From Polytrichum commune (lineage: Eukaryota > Streptophyta > Polytrichopsida > Polytrichales > Polytrichaceae): DNA of 64,000 nucleotides. Every line of letters starts with the position of its first letter. Within the stretch, counting starts at the first letter, position 1. A model generated the notes under the pieces. That model ran no database searches. It was not told where the DNA came from and saw only the letters and a program-made list of their open reading frames with translations. The DNA is taken from the NCBI GenBank assembly GCA_950295325.1, contig OX485805.1:18461501-18525500 (forward strand), in the 5' to 3' direction. A program made the translations under genes and the position numbers. Below are positions 1-22,061 of the stretch, piece by piece.

Positions 1-395
1 ACTTGAAAGTCCAGTGATTATTCTGGAAACTACTCTATGGTTTGACAAAATGGCTACATTCCAAGTAAAGCCTAGAAGAAACTATCTGGGCACATGTATC
101 GGTCTGCTTTTGTCGAAATTGGATGTAGGCATCAGGTTTAAGGGAAGTGCATTGCCAATATTGGATTTTTAATCCAAAATCAGTTCAAGTGTGTCATGTA
201 CTGCACACATCACAACATAGTCCACTCTGGTTGTAGAATTCACACAGCAGGCGCACACAATTTTCCACATTATATGTTCTCTCTTGGGCTTTAAATGTAT
301 CACGAGTGTTATAGTCTGGCTGTATTTCTCTGATTTTAAACACTAACAGGTTCTGTAAATCTCATAGCTGTGTTTCTTTTGTTTTGTTGGTGCAG

Positions 396-12100
<11,705 letters not shown>

Positions 12101-13200
12101 GAAGTCTACATTCAATTTTGATATGACAAAGAGCCCATATTCAATTCTGACTCATCAATTTAATGATGATGTGTGGCCATTTACTGGCAGCAAAGAAAGA
12201 TCAATAGGGGTGCATGAACTCTCACGAACTACAGTGTTAACTTCTGCTGTTAACCTGTACAAGATTTGAGGATCCTATCCGAGACACCAAATTTTACATC
12301 TTACAGAACACATTGATCACCAGAGAGAAATTGCTGGGGTTCAGAGAGGTTTAGATAGCACAGGATAGGATCTGATACATAGTCGAACCAGGTGGTGAAA
12401 TGCTGTGTATCAATGAGTGGCTTGTAGAAATACAAGCCTGGGCAAGTTGCCGTACTTGCTGAAAATGTTCAATGCATGCCAATGCATGAAATTTTATCAA
12501 GTTCTGCAGTGAACCTATTTCATGTTACATCCCGCAATAGTTTTTAGTGGAGTAATTTAACGACAAAGATGATGGCTAAGTACAATTTCATGTACCGTCA
12601 TTTACTCGCAGCCAGTCGTGACACTTTGGAGGGTTTGGGTACTTGAAATTGATTTGGTTTATCCCCCAATTAGCTCGGTGGATTAGCCTTACCAAGCGGA
12701 TGTGGGAGCCATGTGATTCAAGATAATTGTATCATATCTCAATGTTTTGTGCAATTCTCATGTATGAATCTCCAAACCCATTGTGGTCATAAAGGGGCAT
12801 TTGTTTTGCGACCCATCTAAGCTAAACATGTCTAGAGGTGGTTAGTTTTTGTTTTTTGCCATGATTCTCAACTTAGATATTAGAGTTAGGTATTTTCTTG
12901 GATACATCACTATGTAGTCCAATCTCTTTCAAAGATGTCTTTTTGGAGGTTGTTCTTAGATCCACACTCCACTCATATATAGGTGTTCAATTAAGATAAT
13001 TAATTGAATTAGGTATATTTACCTTGAGTCATGTCCCACCTTTTGCATGGGATGGAGTACTTAGAAATAAAATAAAAATAAAAATTATGAAATTGCCCAA
13101 AGCCTCATGATTGTGCAAACTTCCAAACATTGCTAAGTCTACCCACTCCGCACCCTTTTTGAAGAGGGAAGGATAGGCATGAGGCTAAGAGGGTTGCAAG
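12101..13200. other. AAA gene 3' flank, no gene seen
   Basis: This holds the 3' untranslated region of the AAA ATPase gene (probably to about 12,550-12,600) and then A+T-rich intergenic DNA, with one divergent copy of the dispersed repeat also seen at 8,905. I see no coding ORF with recognisable content. Confidence 0.6.
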
Positions 13201-13587
13201 TTATTCATCCACAATGAACGAGTTTAAGTAGATGCTACAAAATCTCAAGCCTATTGCAAGAGGTATTTATTGTATGTCAGCACATGTCTTACTCATCCCA
13301 CAAACATCCTTCAATAATATATGGATCAAAAAAATTAATCAAAAAAATCCACATGCCATGATTAGCTTCAAACATGATGAATTAGTCTAGCAATGCACAT
13401 TGGAAATGAAATAACCACAAACTTATGGGAGTCATGCTTTTTTACATGAACGGACGACGCTATGCTTGTACAAAACCATTATCTCTAACTGACAAAACCT
13501 ACTATACTCCATTATATGCAAAACAATTACTTTCTCGTATCAATCTTGCTTGTTTTATTATCTCCGAGCTAACCAAACCTTTAATAT

Positions 13588-13609
13588 ACGTATATATATA
13601 TATATATAA
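13588..13609. repeat. (TA)n microsatellite, partner at 49,768-49,786
   Basis: A short alternating TA run is present in both arms of the inverted repeat, with small length differences between copies. Confidence 0.85.
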
Positions 13610-13904
13610 AGACATACAAATGTGATAAAAGTAAGCCAACCTCACCAAACATTTAAAATAGACTCCTTTTGTATGCCATTACTTACTCCTTGAGTAGTTC
13701 ATAACATATGAGCATGCAATAGAGTCCCTTACATAAGGATGAAACCGTGGGTTTGATCCTTCTTTGAGAAAAATTTCTATTAAGAGCTCACTAGCTCATT
13801 GTATATCGGAGCCTATTTTGAAAGATGGGTGAAACTTTTGGGACCTCCTCTTTCTACCTCTCAAACTTGGGAATTTTTTTAGAATGAAAATATGGTATGT
13901 GCAT

Positions 13905-14130
13905 GGGACCCATTGTCCTAAAACTTAGATCAGCATATGCAAGGCTAGCTTGGCCCACTCATCCTCATCCTCATAGGACAAACTAGAAAGCCGGTTTTTA
14001 ATAGCTCGACACCACTCTTTGTGTATGATGATTTGAGCATTAAGAAAACTTGGGTATCTTTATGTTGATTCTCATAAACTCAAGGTTTGGGATAAAACCA
14101 ATGATTTCATCTGCTTTTATTTTACGGAAA
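13905..14130. repeat. Dispersed noncoding repeat inside the inverted-repeat arm
   Basis: The stretch from GGGACCCATTGTCC through AAACTCAAGGTTTGGGA to TTTCATCTGC is also found, more diverged, at about 41,560-41,815 upstream of AUG2. Part of it recurs at 37,585-37,690, and the expected copy in the other arm lies at about 49,255-49,480. It is therefore a family older than the arm duplication. The class is unknown. Confidence 0.5.
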
Positions 14131-14144
14131 ATTCTAGTCCACTA

Positions 14145-14452
14145 CACTAAATAGGTAGATTAGTGTTGGAAACACTAATAGTCGACGAAAACGCTAAATG
14201 TAAATTGTCTCTATAGTGTTAGAACACTAAATGTCAACTCTAACACTATTTGTACCAAGTATTTACATGAGCGCATTTAGTGTTAGATGATATTTTGTAA
14301 ATCTTGGAATGAAGAATCGAAGGAAGAAGAATATGAGAACCTCGTAAAAGGTATAATTTGTTCAAACCCTATTCAAACACTAATTGTAATATCAGTTGAA
14401 AATTGATGTTTTAGGTAACTATTGCATGTAACACTAATCTACCTATTTAGTG
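14145..14452. mobile_element. TA-flanked MITE (Tc1/mariner-type target duplication)
   Basis: The 308-bp insertion has perfect terminal inverted repeats of about 23 bp (CACTAAATAGGTAGATTAGT...) and is flanked by TA at 14,143-14,144 and 14,453-14,454. The other arm of the large inverted repeat (near 49,225-49,245) keeps the empty site with a single TA, so the ends are known exactly. Inside are several AGTGTT/AACACT repeats and no ORF. The termini begin CACTA, but a 2-bp TA duplication argues against the CACTA superfamily, which makes 3-bp duplications. Confidence 0.88.
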
Positions 14453-14803
14453 TAGAGAACTCACTTAAAATGCAATCCATCATATTGATCGTATTCCCAT
14501 TCCATACTGTGCAGAACATACATCTTTAATTGAGAGTCTTCTTTTACTTTTTCGTCTCCAATTTACCCTAGATTTTACTTTTCCATATTTAGCTATAAAC
14601 ACACAGGTACAAATGCCTACTTAACTCAGTAGATGCACGACTTCCACTTCCTTTGTGTGTGCCATTACTTGCTCCTCAAATCGTTGAGGTAGTAGACTAT
14701 GCGTCACAAGTCCTTTGAATCTTTACCAATTCGTCCAACTTCACACAAGTTATTGATTGCTTCGGCTCATCAATAAGTGAATCGGTGGTGAATAACATCA
14801 TAA

Positions 14804-16609
14804 ATGAAGAAGACAGCTGATCCCAAATGGATTCGCTGGTTCCAACGGAACTTAGCTTTTATTTGCAAATTGGAGGAAGCACTTTCCCCAGAGAGCTTCA
14901 AGCAAGTTTGCAGGTTTGTGAACGAGTATCGGACGAAGAAACGCCAACATGGTTATCGACTACAAGATCGAGAGGAGATTGAGAAGCAGATCCTTCCGTT
15001 ACTTGTGGCATTGGATCAAGAGTTTTTGTGTGAGTTTATGGAAATCCTGGAAAAGGATGTTCCCAAGAAGTCTATGCCAAGTGGGAGCAATAACATTAAT
15101 GCCATGCATGATCCGAATGTGGAATTTAATCCTGAGAAATCAGGTCACCTATCTACAAATGCCAATAGCTCCGACCAATTACAATTGCTGAAATCTTCTG
15201 ATGAAGTTGTTCACCACCATAATGGATTGATCAGAGACGGGAAGTCTGTGGGTTTGGAAGATGTTCCAGTACTTAATCATGATGATCCAAGTCAACCAAA
15301 ACGGCGTCGGATTCAGCGGCCACCGGTTTCACCAATTTTGTCGAGTGGTTCGCGTCAGGATGATATTGTTGGCGATGTATCCTTAGAGTCAAAGAAACGG
15401 AACGATTGTGACAAACGTATGAAAAGAGTGAGGCAGGATGAGCACAAAGTTCATGGAGAGCATGTGAGGCAGCCCGTGAAGAAATATTTGGATGATGCAA
15501 CGACAAAGTGCCAACTAGTGTCGGAGGACACCAATTGTACTCCAATTCGCTCTAGTGTTGTGGATGGTAACAGCTCTCGTATACTGAAGTCAGAAGACCA
15601 TCATCAACTTCACGAACATCACGACGACAAAAGAATGTGCGTGCATCCACGATCTATGAAACTATCTAGTGAAGACATTCAGAAAGCTCCGGCCGCGGCA
15701 TTCCTGGTGAACTTGAGCAAGGAAGGTGACCGGACACTACAGGAATCCATAAAGAATGTCCTTCAATTGTTTTGTGACAAAAAATTGCCATCATACTACG
15801 CCAACAAATGTATATGCATGCTCCTCGAAGCTCACAGGAAGTTGTTGAACGATTTCTGCGAGCTAATAGGGTTTCAATGGTTCCCTGAGGTCAACTTCCG
15901 ATCTTACGACGGGGGGCGCCTTGGACTCCGTGACCGCGCCTTCAAGCAATACACCTACATTGAGGAAGCCGCAAAGAATGATAAGCTATGTTCGTTAGAA
16001 AAGGACGTTCCGTTGTCTGAGGCTGACAAAATTGGTAAAAACATATGCAAGGCCACCATTTCGCTCGAGATCCAATTGCACAAGGATATGTTGGAGGAGA
16101 AACAATTTTGCGACATCATAAAGGCAAAATTAAGAGCAAATAGGAATCACCGGTGGTGGCCAGGCTGCACATTTGAAAATGTGACACCAAATATAGGTTC
16201 TCAATTTCAAGTTACGCCAGAAAATATCCCCAAGGATCTTCGCAACCCAAATGACCACGTTGTGACACCAAATGTAAGTTTCGAATGTCAAGCCCCAGCG
16301 GTGGAATTCCTAGCACATCCTCACAACTCAATTGACCAAATTGTGACACCAACTAAAGATTCCGAAATTCAAGCCTCCGCAGTGGACTTACTAGTGCATC
16401 CTCACGTCTCAAATGACCAAACCACGACAATTGATTGCCACAAAAATGACTTGATCTCTGAAGGGAGATCCTCAATAAGAAAATTGGAGTCGGATCTTTC
16501 TCATTTTTGGCTTGAAAGAATAGTTAAACTTGATAACGCACTTTCAAATGTTCAAAGGATGTTATTCGAACTACAAGAGCATCCTCCAAATTGGTCATGT
16601 AATTCTTAG
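14804..16609 (+). CDS. Unknown intronless protein, 601 aa (copy 1)
   Basis: This uninterrupted ORF has no family that I recognise. Residues 1-100 look helical and charged. A basic cluster PKRRRIQRPP near residue 165 and KKRNDCDKRMKRVR near 195 suggest nuclear import. Residues about 305-445 form a second compact-looking region (LQLFCDKKLPSYYANKCICM, then WFPEVNFRSYDGGRLGLRDR). About 460-545 contain three tandem units of about 27 residues, each starting VTP and ending near a DH, DQ or NDQ motif. It differs from the copy at 47,080-48,882 by 14 replacements and one extra Leu codon, against 5 silent changes counted by eye. It lacks introns, unlike every other gene here, so a retrogene or element-borne gene is possible. 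No transposase or RT signature is visible. Function is unknown. Expression should be tested. Confidence 0.6.
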   Translation: MKKTADPKWIRWFQRNLAFICKLEEALSPESFKQVCRFVNEYRTKKRQHGYRLQDREEIEKQILPLLVALDQEFLCEFMEILEKDVPKKSMPSGSNNINAMHDPNVEFNPEKSGHLSTNANSSDQLQLLKSSDEVVHHHNGLIRDGKSVGLEDVPVLNHDDPSQPKRRRIQRPPVSPILSSGSRQDDIVGDVSLESKKRNDCDKRMKRVRQDEHKVHGEHVRQPVKKYLDDATTKCQLVSEDTNCTPIRSSVVDGNSSRILKSEDHHQLHEHHDDKRMCVHPRSMKLSSEDIQKAPAAAFLVNLSKEGDRTLQESIKNVLQLFCDKKLPSYYANKCICMLLEAHRKLLNDFCELIGFQWFPEVNFRSYDGGRLGLRDRAFKQYTYIEEAAKNDKLCSLEKDVPLSEADKIGKNICKATISLEIQLHKDMLEEKQFCDIIKAKLRANRNHRWWPGCTFENVTPNIGSQFQVTPENIPKDLRNPNDHVVTPNVSFECQAPAVEFLAHPHNSIDQIVTPTKDSEIQASAVDLLVHPHVSNDQTTTIDCHKNDLISEGRSSIRKLESDLSHFWLERIVKLDNALSNVQRMLFELQEHPPNWSCNS

Positions 16610-16921
16610 ATTATGAAATGATTGGCTAGCTTTAGTTGTTGCAATGGCAAAAGAGGGCAAATTCCTCTTATACTAGAGTGTATTGAATTCAGAACTGAAG
16701 ATATTATTAATGTATCCATCACAATTTCTATCGTGCAATTGAATTGATTAGGCACAAAAAAATTCGCCTGACAAGAGCACTGTCTCATTTGGCCCCTTTA
16801 ACCTTTACAAGTGAAAGGGTGTTGTTGATTAGATTAAGATTACTTAAGGTCATATATATCCACCCAAATGCTTGCTTTACCATTTTTTATTTATTTTCAT
16901 TTTATGTTGTTACAAATCACT

Positions 16922-17651
16922 TCCGCAAACCCATCCTAAATCATACCACAGCGAAGTTTTATGAACAAGAGTGCATCGCATGAATCGAACTCATGAATTT
17001 CCTAATTTTAAGATTTTCCATTGGGCATAATTAGGGTCTGTCCTGGTCAAAGCGTCCGTGAGGCACTTGTAATAGGCTAAAAAATTTGCAATCGCTCGAA
17101 GTGTCCATAATAGGCGCGTCGACCTGACGTCTTGACAATACCATTCAAGAATTTTATTCAAGTTATCGACTATTCCAAAATAAATTTGTGACAGAGAAAA
17201 GGCTTGAAAGTATCTTGTTTTGAGCAAGATCTGTACACTTGAAATTGAGAGTGGCATTTGGGCACTTTTAGGCTGAAGACTTGCGCGCCTGGACTAGCTG
17301 TCGATGTCAGGACTCTCAAAAATCCATCCAATTTGAAGATCCACCACAAAAATGACGGACATGTACCGTAATTGCACTTGGATAATAAGAAAAACCATGT
17401 AGACAATATTATATTCGAGGCACTCTGAGCATGTCTTCAATAATTTGTACCGAACATAAATTATCTTCTGTGGTAGTAAAACCATGCCTATTTGAGATGA
17501 AATCCTGAGAAGAGATCAAAATTAATCATGGGTCTTGCCATGGTGTTGTGATGATAAAAGGAGCATCGACTACAGTTTATCCTAATTAAGCACCTTCTAC
17601 TTGTCACCCATCAGACAGTCAGCAATCATCAAAAGCAGCTGACTGCAGCTT
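16922..17651. other. Intergenic: CCT4 3' flank
   Basis: This is the space between the inverted-repeat arm and the CCT4 stop codon. Roughly 17,500-17,651 is probably CCT4 3' UTR. I see no gene. A weak B-box-like match on the minus strand near 16,985-17,000 (GAGTTCGATTC) is not enough to call a tRNA or SINE. Confidence 0.5.
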
Positions 17652-20600
17652 TCACCGTGTGGAGACAATGTCATCAATCTTCAGGATCATTCTAACACAT
17701 TCAGTGGCAAGTGAAAGTGCACTTGTGCTGACCAGCAACGGCTGCACTACATTCTCTTCCAATATATTTGTAATTTGACCCTTCCTCACATTGATCCCTG
17801 CATTGGCCTGCGAAACATATGCTCATAATTTAAACATTGTCACATAGCATTTATTCAGAAAACAGATTAATTTTACTTGCTTTGAAGTAAATCAATTTCA
17901 CTACATGGCTAACACAAGTGAAGAACTCCACAAGACGCAGCTATTTAAACTCCAAAATACATCAAGAACATGATGGCAGACAAGTGTACCTCTCCATTAG
18001 CATGCCGATTACGGAGTTCTGTGACAATTGAAATTGGGTTTAACCCTGCATTCTCTGCGAGTGTGAAGGGAATCACCTAGTCGAAAAACACACAAATAAT
18101 GTCAGCATGAGACTTATAGAAGTGCTCCAACCAACAGAAGGTGAAATCATGTATCAAGCTCACAGCAGGAACTTTGTACTGGGACTGCATATGTTTCTCA
18201 AAACATATAAGCTAATATGAGTGGCTCAATAGGAGTAGCCTTGGCACAGCCTATACATAAACTTCAAGTAAATCAGAAAAGTTAACCTGCTTGAGAAGGC
18301 ATTCCAGGAAAAACAAGATCCCATTCCAGATAGAACAATTACCTCTAGTGCATCTGCAAACGCACGTACACAATAACTATCCATCCCTTGCAATGTTCTA
18401 GACCATGCACCCAGCTGCCGGGACACCTCAATCTCAGGGGCACCACCACCTGAATTCAAAATAGTTTCTCACCTTTCAACATTCCAATATACCAGCTTGT
18501 AATCTTCAAGCTCAATAGAAAGGAAAATCTCAAAACTCTATCCTAACAAAGACGCAAGTAGTGTAATCCCATGCTTTTCTCAAAAAGACCTAGATATTCT
18601 CAAGTTTAGTAAAGTTAGTTTGAGAAGACTTCTGCACAGAAAGACCCCAGAGAGCAAGGTACAAGAAAGAGCGGAAGAGAGGGCACCAACCAACCTGCAA
18701 TGAGAAAGCGCTGATTAACCAGACACCTAATCACACACAAAGCATCATGCAAGCTCCGATCTGCTTCATCCAGGACCTATTTTCAAGCGAAGATGATTAG
18801 TGATACATCATATGAATGGTCCAATCAAACCTTGGCCTTCTTGAGGAGGTCCAGGACAAAATTCTACAAATTCCAAAGACAAACTATCAACAGAGGATTC
18901 AGCTGCAAGTACATCTGCTTACCAGGGCATTTGATCCCCGAACAATCACTGATGTTGTACGTCCCATGTTCTTGATGCCAGTCACCTTCACAATCTGATT
19001 TCCAATCCAAGAGCCAATAATAAATTAAAAAGACACCTCTGGACAGATGAGGGAAACGATTCCTAAATCTTCTATTGAACATCTAATGAAAAGAAGGGAA
19101 TATCAACTCCGTTCTCAAGGTTATCAGTGAAAATAAGGACCAAACGGTCAGTAGAGGTCAAACTACATTTCCAGGCCTCTGCAATAACCAACCACAAAGT
19201 CTTGCACCAGAATTACAAAAGTCAACCCAAGCATACATGGCAGGAAACGATTCTCTCACCCGTCCATTACCAACAGAGACCTCCTCGACCAAATCAGCAT
19301 GCCCCAGCTTTTCAGCACGGAAATGCTCTATATTGGCAATTGGAAGACAGTTCAATGTTTTGCTAATAAATTCAATGTCCTCACGCTCCACATCTTTAAT
19401 CACAAGAATTTTGGCCTTCGCAAGGTAATGCAAAGACAGGTCTGTCACTGCATCCCGTAATATACTCTTCTGTACCAACAAAACATTGCACCCTGTTGCC
19501 CTAATCTTCTTAATCATTCCCAGAATGTAGTTCCTCTCCTCCTTCAGAATCCTGTCCATCTGCCAGGTACCAAGTTTATGTCAGAAAGGAACACTGTGTG
19601 ACAAACCAAGCTCTTCAGAATCTATTTGCTCAGAAACAGCATGTATAAAGAAGCTATCAGATGGCAACTCACCTGAGTGTAATCAGATACGATGACACTT
19701 TGTTCAATATCAGTTTTGGGAGGTGAGATCTGAAATTGTATCAGCCCAATCTTTGCATTTTCAACACGAGTTGGTCCACCAGCCAAGTGACTTGCTTTAT
19801 GGTCAAACACAAGACCTTTTACCATCTCTGTGTCATCTACCTGTTCAAGAGTAAACATGAATGTTGTCAACAGCCAGAGGTTCTTCATCAGGTCCCGTTT
19901 CGTCATTGTACTAGTTCATTCTTTTACCAAACAGTTACAAAAAATTATAGAAGGAAAATTTATCAGAAATAGGAATAAACAGCAAGACCCCAATAAGAAA
20001 TCATGTTAAACACTCACTGTGCCTCCTAGTTTCTTCAAGACTTTGATATCACGAAGATCAACATTGTCGGGACGAGCTGGATCTATTACGTTCAGCACCG
20101 CATCAACAGCCAAAGGTGCCAGCAGTGATGAGTATTGGCTTACCACCTGAAAAACCTCCAATAATGAGTTGAAAGGGGGATAAACCAAAACCTGACTGGA
20201 GAAATCTCTACTTTAAACAAACTGTGCAAGAGAAAATGCACAAGCCACTCTTTCAGATCAAGACCTACTTGATACTCGGTAGATACATTGAGGATATATG
20301 TCTGTCTTACTTTACCTTACTATTTAGAGATGTGCTGGCAATTTTGACAAGTAATTCTTGATCGGCCAACTCAACTGGTATGGCCATTGCCGTAAGCACC
20401 TGCATAATAAGCTGTCCATTAGAGAGCAAAATCCAAGATGTGTCCCCACCTCTAGATCACCAATACAGACGGAATTGTGTAGGAAATGCTGATGTGATGC
20501 AGTTTGTAGCATTACATGGTGCCAATGCATAATCAATCCAATTCAAGTACATTTTAGCACTTATCACCTCTCAAGACTCACAGTTCCTAGATTTTGATTG

Positions 20601-22061
20601 ACACAGATCTGCATAAATTCAAAATATGAGACCAAAAGCACATGTTTTCAGACTCTACAAAAACTACTGCATGTGCAGTCACCAAATCCCATAAGGTGTA
20701 GAGAAACGGAGTGGTGACAATACAAGAGATGACTCCCACAATAATACAGAAATTCCCATACATCACTCTTGCACCCACTCAAAGACGATAGTTTCCTTGC
20801 GTCTGTAAACCCATGCAATCACTCAAACACGGTATCTGAGTGGGCATGAGCTGAACATAGTGGTAGAAAGTGCACAGTCACAGGACTTAAGAATATGCAA
20901 GTTGTCGCTTCAGGACCAGTGCATTCTTGTATTTCAAACTACCCAAGAGCCAAGAGGACTACAACTCAGCATATGTGAACTAACCTCCACAGCTTTCTCA
21001 GATGCTTTGTGAAGGGCCTCTGAAATTGTGGTAGGATGCACTCCCTTACTTAGCAAATTCAAACATTGCTTCAACAATGCTCCTGCCAGCACAACAACTA
21101 CAGAGCACAAAAAGAAACCAGAATTTTTTCAGCATCTCCTCAAATACTGCCCTCCAAAACATTGCACTTGAAGAATCAAGAATCCTGGATAAAAATAATA
21201 GACTGCTTGCTACAAACCAACACCAATATTTATGTCTTGCAATGACGAAAAAAATTGAGAGTACCTGTTGTAGTGCCATCCCCTGCGACTATGTCTTGCG
21301 ATTTCGAGAGCTCTACCAACATCTTGGCAGCAGGTTGAGTGACTTCCATCTACGCATACCAACAGGGCAAGTCAACATGCGCACGTGCTCACGCAGATCT
21401 ATTGAGAGCCTCCAAACAAAAAAACCACGAAAAAGTCCACAACGTAGACTTGTTGCGTATTGCACATTCACCGAGCTGTAGCATTACAGCTCCAGCACAG
21501 TCAAGACCGATCGTCCCCGTATTGTACATATGGGAGAAACTAAACCGTAAAACCCTAGCTAAAATTTCGTGATGACAATAAATGTAACCGATATCCATGC
21601 CGAAGGGCAACCAAAACAGAAGATCCACAAAAGGCATCCACAACGGACACACCAAGCGATGGAATGACATGTCCAGCAAAGTTGAGGCCGATCATCCCGG
21701 GTTGCACATATTTGAGAACCTAAACCCGTAAAACCCTAGTTCAAATTTCAAGAAGCCGATACCTGCGAGCAAAAGGGAGAGGAGCAATGCGAAAATGGCA
21801 AAGGGAGTTGGAAATGGAGATGGTGAAAGGAAGATCGATGAGAAACAAGACCTTGTCGAGGATGGTGGCACCGTCATTGGTGATGATGACATCGCCGTTG
21901 GCAGAGGAAAGCATCTTGTCCATGCCGCGAGGGCCGAGGCTGGTGCGCACCGCATCCGCCACGGCCTTGGCTGCCACGATGTTGGCGTAGCGAATGTCAT
22001 CCTTGCGCTTCGTGTCCACGTACTTCTCCGTATTCGCTCGAGCTTTAGGAACGATTGCCAT
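17652..22061 (-). CDS. CCT4: T-complex protein 1 subunit delta (CCT4), chaperonin
   Basis: This is one of the eight subunits of the cytosolic CCT/TRiC chaperonin, which folds actin, tubulin and other proteins with ATP. Twelve exons read (5' to 3'): 22061-21852, 21349-21265, 21097-20985, 20399-20316, 20146-20018, 19840-19673, 19559-19260, 18994-18923, 18776-18695, 18449-18343, 18076-17990 and 17807-17652. All junctions are GT-AG and in frame, giving 530 aa, close to the 536 of Arabidopsis CCT4. Diagnostic motifs are [11 protein letters not shown] and NDGATILDK (ATP site) in exon 1, AGDGTTT in exon 2, [15 protein letters not shown], the subunit-specific [10 protein letters not shown]-like region (seen as [20 protein letters not shown]) and SGGGAPEIE. 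The start ATG lies in a good context (AGCCATGG). The gene appears intact and typical. It ends about 0.7 kb from the left inverted-repeat arm. Confidence 0.97.
21490..21760. repeat. Imperfect tandem duplication in CCT4 intron 1
   Basis: Two units about 180 bp apart (about 21,490-21,575 and 21,670-21,755) share CCGTAAAACCCTAG and the surrounding 80 bp or so. Each contains an AAACCCTA telo-box-like motif, a promoter or intron element common near plant translation and folding genes. A regulatory role is only inferred. Confidence 0.55.

Larger units (their letters stand above)
13201..16921 (+). repeat. Long inverted repeat, left arm (carries unknown 601-codon ORF)
   Basis: This segment recurs in reverse complement at 46,768-50,176. 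Homology starts at TTATTCATCCACAATG (13,201; partner 50,176) and stops after GTTACAAATCAC (16,920; partner 46,769). Beyond these points the flanks do not match. The coding part is about 99% identical. The left arm is longer mainly because a 308-bp MITE sits at 14,145. No target-site duplication flanks the arms, and no LTR or TIR explains them. Confidence 0.92.

Noticed and set aside
1-395. A further upstream AAA ATPase exon in 2-175 (open frame LESPVIILETTLWF...)
   Set aside because: No splice sites fit and the sequence does not match the region of the family that precedes the exon at 396.
14145-14452. CACTA-superfamily transposon, because the termini begin CACTA
   Set aside because: The empty site in the other arm shows a 2-bp TA duplication, while CACTA elements make 3-bp duplications. 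No subterminal CACTA-type array or ORF is present.
13201-16921. LTRs of a giant element, with the two arms as terminal repeats
   Set aside because: The arms are inverted, not direct, and the spacer contains host genes.
16975-17010. tRNA gene or tRNA-SINE on the minus strand
   Set aside because: Only a loose B-box (GAGTTCGATTC) is seen; no A-box at the right distance and no cloverleaf.
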